From the NCBI GenBank assembly GCA_964615975.1, contig CAZTTH010000076.1, forward strand, positions 1-12,238: a stretch of DNA of 12,238 nucleotides, written 5' to 3'. Origin of the DNA: CAZTTH01 sp964615975. Its GTDB lineage: Bacteria > Verrucomicrobiota > Lentisphaeria > JABSQK01 > JAJFLO01. The number at the start of each line of letters is the position of its first letter. Positions within the stretch are counted from its first letter, which is position 1. Made by a program: the position numbers and the translations under genes. The notes under the pieces are model-generated. The model saw nothing but the letters and a program-made list of their open reading frames with translations. It did no database searches and had not been told where the DNA came from. Positions 6,973 through 12,238 of the stretch are shown in pieces.

Positions 6973-9260
6973 AACCAATTCCCGATTAATAAAAACGGTG
7001 ACCAATAAACCGGATGTTGAAACCGCCGCTCTGCCAGCATACTCATTTGCGCCTGGCGCATTGCCTCGGCCTTTGATATGGAATCATTGCGGCTCATTTG
7101 CTGATAAAATTCGGTGATTAGTTTTTTTGCGGATTCATCGCCGACATACCAGAGACTGGCAATGACACTGCGCGCTCCCGATTTCACGGCGATACCGGCC
7201 AAGCCTAGCGCCGATCTTTCATCGCCAACCGCGGTTTTGCAGGCGCTTAATGTCAGCAGTTCAATGGGATGATTATGGAATTGTCGCAGTTTGATGATTG
7301 ATTCCAGCTTGTCCATAGAGATTTTTTCATCGTAGGCCAGAATAAATGTCTTGTTCGGATCTCGATCAAATTCGCCATGAGTCGCAAGATGGATGATGCC
7401 ATACTCATTCATTCTTAATTGGTTCTGAATGGTCTGAGTGGTATACTCCTCATTGATCATGACATAGCCGCTTAGCGTTTTTTGGATGGATTCAACTTCT
7501 TCTGTCACATTGGCAAGCGCGGCGAATTCCTGCACCTCTATCGATAAACCTGCGATCATGGCGGAGAGTTGACTATGATCAACTTTATGGGGATCGGTAA
7601 GTTGCATACCCGGAGTTGACGCGAGAGCCCATTTTTCGATAAGGAATTTTTCGCCATCATACAGGGAAGAAAATGGAATCAACCGCAGGGTTTCATCGGG
7701 GATGAGAATCAAGGTGGTGATGTGATTACTGCTTAACACTGCTTCCAGCGGTCGTATTAACCATTCATAGAGAGATTTGGCTTGATAATAGAAGCGTTTG
7801 GAAGCGCGTTTCTGTAAATTAAGACGAAATTCCTGCACGGTATTTTTCACCGTTTGATCTTCGACAGCCAAGGGAAATTCATGAATTTTCCCCTGAATCA
7901 TCAATAACACGACTAATTGATCGCGGAAAAGTATGGGATAGATGAACGCGGTATTAGTGACACGATCCCAATGTTCCCGATCACTTCGGCGTTGCAGCGA
8001 ATTGACACACTCATCCTGAAAATAATCTTCCAGCTCAGCTGATTTTAACATTTCAAGCGTATCAATTGTCTTCCGCAGATAGCTTTGGCGCTGGTCTCCT
8101 TCGCAAATACCGGCTTCCCGCAAGTATAATTTTGCCAGTTGGTAATACACCGGCTTGACCTCGGATTGGAATGTGGAATGCTTCTTACGCATACCGGTTG
8201 AGAGTCGATTGCGGATCGGATTCAAGGTTTTGGTCGCGATTTCACAGGCTTCGATAGCCTCAGGTATCCGGTTCAATTGTTCGAGAATACGACCAAGCTG
8301 CCATTGCCACTGATAGAGAATTTCCGGCGCTTCGCATTGTAACGCCACTCGCAAGGCGCGCTGGGTTAATCGCAAGGCGTCATCATAGAGACCATCGCTT
8401 TCATACAGTTGCCCCAGATACCCCTGGGCATATGATTCCAATTGAGCCCCATTGATGCTGGCGCTGATGGCAGCCACATCGTTATAGATGCGCCAGGCAG
8501 TCAGCCGCAACTCCGCTTTTAATTTTTCCTCATTGACAATCAGAGAATTTTGGGCGGTTAAATATCCCAGACTTAACAAGTATTCGGCCTTTTGAGATTC
8601 GTTGGTCAGCGCATTAATCAAGGGCTCAAGAAAACGAATTATAGCCACGGCTTCATCACTACGACTCAATTCGATTGCGAGTTGAAGACGATTTAACTGT
8701 ATGTGTATCACCAATTCAGACTGCCCCAATTGACTCGCAATTTGAAATCCTTCATCATAGGCATCTCCAGCCGCGGCAAGACTTTCAGTAAGATATAAAG
8801 CATTTCCCAAATTGTTCAGGGCTTGTGCGAGTAATCGTTTATTACCCAGTTGACGTGCCTGAATAATTGCCAGTTGGGCATTTTCCAAGCCTTTATCGCG
8901 ATTACCGGTTACCATGTGGAAATCACTATATCGCATCAACACGGTGATCAGCTGATAACGATTCGCGGAGCGCTCCGCGACAGCGCCCGCCACCTTAAAG
9001 GCGTCATGCGCGTCATTAAATTTTCCCATTTTTTGCAGGGCGGTGGCTTTTAATAACCACCCATCAACCAACCGCTGTTCATCTTTATCAGTCGCCAATT
9101 GTTGCGCGATGATTCTCAAGGCTTCATGATACTGGCTGCCCGCAATTTTTTCCTGCGCGTCAATCAGCCAGAGGGAAGCCAACTCATCGGCAGGGGTTTC
9201 CCACACAATGGCTTTGGCGACCATACAAAGTATAAAAATTCTTAGCAATGATATTTTCAT
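6969..9260 (-). CDS. Exported TPR-CHAT domain protein (caspase-like cysteine peptidase)
   Basis: This 763-residue protein is predicted to be a caspase-HetF-associated-with-TPR (CHAT) cysteine peptidase, probably acting in the periplasm. Residues 1-24 form a short signal peptide (hydrophobic core about 4-19, possible cleavage after ETPA). TPR-type helical repeats fill about 40-350, for example around YHEALRII, KFNDAHDAFKVA, RDKGLENAQLAI, YDDALRLTQRAL and IPEAIEACEIA. A linker with an LILIPDETLRLIPFSSL segment (516-533) leads into the CHAT domain at about 490-763. The catalytic dyad is visible: His628 in HLATHGE and Cys674 in LSACKTA, followed by conserved GLAGIAVKSGARSVIASLW and the terminal HPVYWSPFLLIGNW block. 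The gene lies between tpsB-like and tpsA-like genes, 47 bases after the first and overlapping the second by four bases. AGGG 8 bases before the ATG is a modest ribosome binding site. CHAT proteins beside TPS genes are known in cyanobacteria; the substrate here is unknown, and the exoprotein or its transporter are natural candidates. Confidence 0.92.
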   Translation of the reverse strand: MKISLLRIFILCMVAKAIVWETPADELASLWLIDAQEKIAGSQYHEALRIIAQQLATDKDEQRLVDGWLLKATALQKMGKFNDAHDAFKVAGAVAERSANRYQLITVLMRYSDFHMVTGNRDKGLENAQLAIIQARQLGNKRLLAQALNNLGNALYLTESLAAAGDAYDEGFQIASQLGQSELVIHIQLNRLQLAIELSRSDEAVAIIRFLEPLINALTNESQKAEYLLSLGYLTAQNSLIVNEEKLKAELRLTAWRIYNDVAAISASINGAQLESYAQGYLGQLYESDGLYDDALRLTQRALRVALQCEAPEILYQWQWQLGRILEQLNRIPEAIEACEIATKTLNPIRNRLSTGMRKKHSTFQSEVKPVYYQLAKLYLREAGICEGDQRQSYLRKTIDTLEMLKSAELEDYFQDECVNSLQRRSDREHWDRVTNTAFIYPILFRDQLVVLLMIQGKIHEFPLAVEDQTVKNTVQEFRLNLQKRASKRFYYQAKSLYEWLIRPLEAVLSSNHITTLILIPDETLRLIPFSSLYDGEKFLIEKWALASTPGMQLTDPHKVDHSQLSAMIAGLSIEVQEFAALANVTEEVESIQKTLSGYVMINEEYTTQTIQNQLRMNEYGIIHLATHGEFDRDPNKTFILAYDEKISMDKLESIIKLRQFHNHPIELLTLSACKTAVGDERSALGLAGIAVKSGARSVIASLWYVGDESAKKLITEFYQQMSRNDSISKAEAMRQAQMSMLAERRFQHPVYWSPFLLIGNWL

Positions 9261-9307
9261 CTCTATTGCCCTATCTCCATGGTTCTCAATTTATTGGTCT
9301 TCACAGC

Positions 9308-10933
9308 TTAAAACAATTTTGCCTTGATCTCAAAATGAATGCCGTCATCCTGGAGATCATGTTCGTCATCCCCGGTTATCCTGCGTAAAGCGTAACCCCA
9401 ATAAAATTCTAATTCCCATCCCAGGCGCGGATACCACAACACCCCCCAGCCGATACTGGCCAGATCCGGCGGATCGGGTTGAACTCCACCGTGGTTCCAG
9501 CCATATCCATAATCTCCGAACACAGCGAATTTTATTTGCCCATCGGTTACCATCCGCCCCACCCCGGGGATGTTGATCCTGCCCATGGGCCATTGATATT
9601 CGATTCCGGCGCTGATGCCATTGTCCCGGGTGAGTTCATTTTCCCGATATCCCCGGACTGTATCCCGCCCCCCAATGGCTGTCTTTTTCAATGGCAATAC
9701 ATCATCATCAGCTAGCTGCATATAAAAATGGGTATGGATTTCACTCTTGATGAAATTCAGCCGATGTATGGATTGGCACTGGAGTGTGAATGATATAAAC
9801 TCGCCATCCGGCGTGCTTTGATTCACCGTGGCATCCAGCCAGTCGATGCCGACATTCAATGCCGATCGCAGGGCGTAAACACGGGTCATCGATCGATCGA
9901 TCCATTCCTGGCCGAATTCAACGATGGTGACCCGGCTGTCACCATCATCCACGCCCGGACTGAATGAAAAGGGTTCGCCCAGGAGTGAGGTTTCACTTTT
10001 TTCACGCACCAGCGCGAGAGATAAAGCAAATTCTCTGGTGGTGGTTTTATAGAATGGATGGCGCAGTTGCATGCGATAGCGCTCAGTCTGATTCTCGATA
10101 TCCAATCGCTCAAAGTCCGGCGTGATAACACTCGAGTCATTCGCATCGTAAGATACGGTAAGGGTCGTATCCTGGGAGGTGACGGGCAGACTGTAGAACA
10201 GCTGATAATCATCAAGGCCTTCGGTCAACCCATAGCTGCCGCCCAATGTATCCCCCCACCCGGTAAGGTTTTGACTGGCGAGATTGATTTCCCCCCGATA
10301 ACTGCCGATACTGGGAGAGCGATGATTGCTAAATCCCATGTCGAGGAGAATCGGAAATGCCTCATTAACCGCCACCAGTAATTCGCTTTCACCCGGTTTT
10401 ATCCCTGGCTGTAATGTGCTGTTGATCCGTTCAATCCGCGGATTTTGTTGCAGCATTTGCAGTGCGTGTTGTAATGGCTGAATGGCGATCGGATTTTCAC
10501 ATCCATGAACAATCCGGGATTTGATATAGCGATCTTTCAAGCGCTGGTTACCGGTTAGTTTTATCTCCGTGAGTTGACCTTCGACGATCACAATCTTCAA
10601 CTTCCCATCGCGGCCATCCTGATCAGGGATCAAGGCTCCTGAAGTGATATAACCGTTATCGATATAATGTTGCGTGACTCGATTCTTGATTTGAATCAGA
10701 TCCATGACCGTCAACTCCCGGCCGCGAAAATCATCAAGCAATCCCCGCAGTTCATCGTCGGAAATGACCGTGTTTCCCACAAAATCATACTCATTAACAA
10801 TCAATTGCTTGGGTCCGCTCATCTCCGTTTCAGGAAGTGGGGGCGGCAAAATTCGCTCATCAGCCCAAAGATCACCCAGATTCAACCCTAGTGAAAAAAC
10901 CAGCAACGTTATTAGTTTCGGGCACGGTACCAT
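9308..10933 (-). CDS. Two-partner secretion outer-membrane transporter (TpsB, FhaC/ShlB/HecB family)
   Basis: This 541-residue Omp85-superfamily barrel is predicted to move the partner exoprotein (4357-6972) across the outer membrane without ATP. A signal peptide occupies about residues 1-24 (LITLLVFSLGLNLG core, cleavage near LWA). A short Pro-rich linker (29-37) follows. POTRA1 spans about 43-119 (starting VNEYDFVGNTVISDDEL, ending VIVEGQL) and POTRA2 about 120-192. The 16-strand barrel runs from about 193 to the C-terminus. The lid-loop motif VRGY is at 426-429 within GGRDTVRGYRE, and the protein ends in Phe (KAKLF), as barrel substrates of the BAM complex do. The N-terminal plug helix H1 of FhaC has no room here, since only about 20 residues separate the signal peptide from POTRA1. 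The ATG lies 27 bases after the FHA gene with no evident Shine-Dalgarno, so it may rely on translational read-on from that gene. Confidence 0.93.
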   Translation of the reverse strand: MVPCPKLITLLVFSLGLNLGDLWADERILPPPLPETEMSGPKQLIVNEYDFVGNTVISDDELRGLLDDFRGRELTVMDLIQIKNRVTQHYIDNGYITSGALIPDQDGRDGKLKIVIVEGQLTEIKLTGNQRLKDRYIKSRIVHGCENPIAIQPLQHALQMLQQNPRIERINSTLQPGIKPGESELLVAVNEAFPILLDMGFSNHRSPSIGSYRGEINLASQNLTGWGDTLGGSYGLTEGLDDYQLFYSLPVTSQDTTLTVSYDANDSSVITPDFERLDIENQTERYRMQLRHPFYKTTTREFALSLALVREKSETSLLGEPFSFSPGVDDGDSRVTIVEFGQEWIDRSMTRVYALRSALNVGIDWLDATVNQSTPDGEFISFTLQCQSIHRLNFIKSEIHTHFYMQLADDDVLPLKKTAIGGRDTVRGYRENELTRDNGISAGIEYQWPMGRINIPGVGRMVTDGQIKFAVFGDYGYGWNHGGVQPDPPDLASIGWGVLWYPRLGWELEFYWGYALRRITGDDEHDLQDDGIHFEIKAKLF

Positions 10934-10960
10934 GATTTTGCGATTTGAGTTTAGAGAAAT

Positions 10961-11416
10961 TCAAAAATCAATTAGATCACCATCACCAATAAACAACATC
11001 AGTACATCCCCAATCTGGATTATATCACCATCATGCAATTGTTTCTCAGTAACTTTGTGCTGATTCACATACACGCCGTTGGTGGATTGTAAATCAATCA
11101 ACTGCCAGCGGCCTTCAGAGCGGTTGATCTGGGCGTGCCTTACCGAGATGTAGAGATCGTTGAATTTAAGGTCATTATCTTGGTGATTGCCGATCGTAAA
11201 CGGGGATTTTAAGCGCATCCAGAGCGAGCGATTTTGCTGGGGAGCATTGACTAAAACATAGGCATGCGCGTCATGAGGCGGAGGATATTGGCTAAGAATT
11301 TGAAAAATAGTGTGAATGCGCTCGGAAAAAGCGAGCGGCGGGCGCTCCATGAATGAGGTTGGCAGACCATATACATCACTGAGTTTCACTTTTAATTGGT
11401 CATCAAATGTGGTCAT
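10961..11416 (-). CDS. Small FHA-domain (phosphothreonine-recognition-like) protein
   Basis: From the chosen start this is a 151-residue cytoplasmic protein. Residues 70-145 form a forkhead-associated domain, the module that binds phosphothreonine peptides and often partners with Hanks-type kinases. Visible core motifs are FTIGN (73-77), SVRH (91-94; conserved Ser and His of the SxxH motif) and STNGVYVN (111-118; conserved Asn-Gly). The usual Gly-Arg on the phosphate-binding loop is Gly76-Asn77 here, so classic phosphate binding may be altered. The N-terminal 70 residues have no recognised domain. The start is the ATG at 11414-11416 because a strong GGGAGGG lies 5 bases upstream; a TTG at 11438-11440 extends the frame but lies on the other side of that site. 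The gene is 68 bases after the sigma gene and 27 before tpsB. It likely links the kinase at 410-4105 to the sigma factor or the secretion genes (inference). Confidence 0.88.
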   Translation of the reverse strand: MTTFDDQLKVKLSDVYGLPTSFMERPPLAFSERIHTIFQILSQYPPPHDAHAYVLVNAPQQNRSLWMRLKSPFTIGNHQDNDLKFNDLYISVRHAQINRSEGRWQLIDLQSTNGVYVNQHKVTEKQLHDGDIIQIGDVLMLFIGDGDLIDF

Positions 11417-11421
11417 GATTA

Positions 11422-11428
11422 CCCTCCC
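11422..11428 (-). promoter_or_regulatory. Strong Shine-Dalgarno fixing the FHA gene start
   Basis: GGGAGGG (minus strand) sits 5 bases before the ATG at 11414-11416. It is the only strong Shine-Dalgarno in the cluster. It decides between the ATG and the upstream TTG, and it suggests the FHA protein is translated better than its neighbours. Confidence 0.75.
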
Positions 11429-11484
11429 TTGCTCAATCAAATTAACGCAGACTTTCCCGGCGGCTTGCGGCGATGCGGATCATC

Positions 11485-12093
11485 TCACTCCCCGATTTCG
11501 CGGCGCAGTTTTTCCACTTCATCTTTTAACAACCTGGTAACACTGCTCTTATGTTGATACACCAGATTGGTCTTGATTCTCATGGCATTGGCGACATTTG
11601 CGGCTGACTGTCTGTCCAATACATACATTTCAAATGATCGCCAGGTAGCCGGCTCGATTTTTTGCTTGACGCGATCAATAGCGAGAAAAAAAAGATATTG
11701 TTCCCACAACGTATCTTCCTGTTTCCCCGGGGTGGTTTGTTTATCATCTGAGAGCTCAAGTTCTCCGGCAATCCGGTCACTGGCAAATGAGATGAACTCA
11801 GCGCCACCCTTATGCAGAACGGCAATGCGAGATTTCACCACCGTTAACAAATAGGAGCGAAACTGCCGTTGCTTTCCCGGCTTGGGATTATAATCGAAAC
11901 GCGGGAGATAACGCAACAGGCGGCACATGGTTTCCTGCAGGACATCATAAGAGACCGTCTCCGAGCATCCCTGCTGGCGGGCAAAACCCAGGATCAATGG
12001 CGCATAGAGTTCATAAAACTGTTTCCATGCCTGCTCATCGGCAACATTTTTTATCCGCTTCAACAATGTCGGTGAAGTACTGAGTGTTTTCAT
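11485..12093 (-). CDS. ECF-type RNA polymerase sigma factor (sigma-70 family, PVC-like)
   Basis: This 202-residue sigma factor has region 2 at about residues 21-92 and region 4 at about 137-195. Region 2 contains EQAWKQFYELYAPLI and the core VLQETMCRLL helix. Region 4 contains the helix-turn-helix stretch AANVANAMRIKTNLVYQHKSS, of the form seen in planctomycete and verrucomicrobial ECF factors. The ATG at 12091-12093 is chosen because it gives the family's usual N-terminus (TSPTLLKRIKNVADEQAW) and fits a candidate promoter just upstream. An ATG at 12133-12135 would add 14 residues. Neither has a clear Shine-Dalgarno. No anti-sigma gene is adjacent. The DAED-like acidic run before LVQE in region 2.2 reads Val47-Ser48-Tyr49-Asp50, unusually poor in acid. 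As first gene of the cluster it probably drives the operon, its own gene included (inference). Confidence 0.88.
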   Translation of the reverse strand: MKTLSTSPTLLKRIKNVADEQAWKQFYELYAPLILGFARQQGCSETVSYDVLQETMCRLLRYLPRFDYNPKPGKQRQFRSYLLTVVKSRIAVLHKGGAEFISFASDRIAGELELSDDKQTTPGKQEDTLWEQYLFFLAIDRVKQKIEPATWRSFEMYVLDRQSAANVANAMRIKTNLVYQHKSSVTRLLKDEVEKLRREIGE

Positions 12094-12118
12094 GATTGGT
12101 GTGTAACTCGCGCCTGAA

Positions 12119-12146
12119 CCTATACCTTTTATCATCAAGTTTTCAA
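12119..12146 (-). promoter_or_regulatory. Candidate sigma-70-like promoter for the cluster
   Basis: On the minus strand, TTGAAA (12141-12146) is followed after 16 bases by TATAGG (12119-12124). Transcription would begin near 12112, leaving about 18 untranslated bases before the sigma-factor ATG at 12093 and leaving the alternative ATG at 12135 outside the message. This is pattern matching only, in an AT-rich stretch. Confidence 0.3.
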
Positions 12147-12175
12147 AAATAGATCAATGGTATGCTTGAGGAGCA

Positions 12176-12211
12176 GGCGTTCATAGTCAGCCACGACTAG
12201 TGGCGTTCTTA
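12176..12211. repeat. Direct repeats with nested dyad upstream of the sigma gene
   Basis: GGCGTTCATA (12176-12185) and GGCGTTCTTA (12202-12211) are 9-of-10 identical direct repeats 26 bases apart. Between and overlapping them, GCCAC (12190-12194) and GTGGC (12200-12204) form a 5-bp dyad. On the minus strand each repeat reads (T)A(T/A)GAACGCC. GAAC is also the core of many ECF -35 elements, so these could be autoregulatory promoter or operator sites. No convincing -10 is visible for either. The rest of 12147-12238 shows no gene. Confidence 0.3.
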
Positions 12212-12238
12212 TGCGTGCATGCCCAGTCGCTCACGGCA

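Noticed and set aside
6973..7005. Upstream extension of the exoprotein reading frame by 11 codons
   Set aside because: The ATGA overlap at 6969-6972 is a better start. The extension lies in the end of the CHAT gene and adds nothing to the signal peptide.
10704..11063. 119-residue plus-strand open frame across the FHA/tpsB junction
   Set aside because: It is antisense to two recognised genes, with a Ser/Pro/Asn-rich composition typical of shadow frames.
11417..11440. TTG-initiated extension of the FHA gene
   Set aside because: The strong GGGAGGG lies inside this extension and is correctly spaced for the ATG at 11416.
1..12238. CRISPR array, tRNA, rRNA, insertion sequence or attachment site
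   Set aside because: I saw no regular repeat-spacer pattern, no tRNA-like cloverleaf, no transposase-like protein and no paired terminal repeats.

Overview
The window carries one long minus-strand gene cluster (about 12.1 kb down to 0.4 kb) and one small plus-strand membrane-protein gene at the left edge. The protein families point to the Planctomycetes-Verrucomicrobia-Lentisphaerae (PVC) group, or another Gram-negative with a similar signalling repertoire. The evidence is a PVC-style ECF sigma factor, a Hanks-type Ser/Thr kinase fused to WD40 propellers, and a two-partner secretion (TPS) pair with a CHAT peptidase of the kind common in cyanobacteria and large gammaproteobacteria. The taxon is an inference from families only. 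Shine-Dalgarno sequences are weak or absent for most genes.

Layout in transcription order (minus strand): (1) 12093-11485 ECF-type sigma factor; (2) 11416-10961 small FHA-domain protein with a strong ribosome binding site; (3) 10933-9308 TpsB/FhaC-type outer-membrane transporter; (4) 9260-6969 exported TPR-CHAT caspase-like peptidase; (5) 6972-4357 TpsA-type secreted beta-helix exoprotein, whose ATG overlaps the CHAT stop codon (ATGA); (6) after a 251-base gap, 4105-410 a 1231-residue membrane Ser/Thr kinase with 14 WD40 blades outside the kinase domain. Genes 1-5 have gaps of 68, 27 and 47 bases and then a 4-base overlap, so they look like one operon. The kinase may have its own promoter. 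The 214-base convergent gap at 196-409 contains three inverted repeats, one of which is a plausible terminator.

How the parts could work together (inference): the kinase would sense something outside the cytoplasmic membrane through its propellers and phosphorylate cytoplasmic targets. The FHA protein and the sigma factor are natural candidates. The sigma factor has no neighbouring anti-sigma gene, and the acidic DAED-like stretch expected in region 2.2 reads V-S-Y-D, which leaves phosphorylatable residues where negative charge is expected. The output would be a secretion module in which TpsB exports TpsA and a periplasmic CHAT peptidase, encoded between them and translationally coupled to TpsA, processes or polices the exoprotein or another envelope target. 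The individual families are known. The combination of kinase, FHA, ECF sigma, CHAT and TPS as one locus is the main point of interest.
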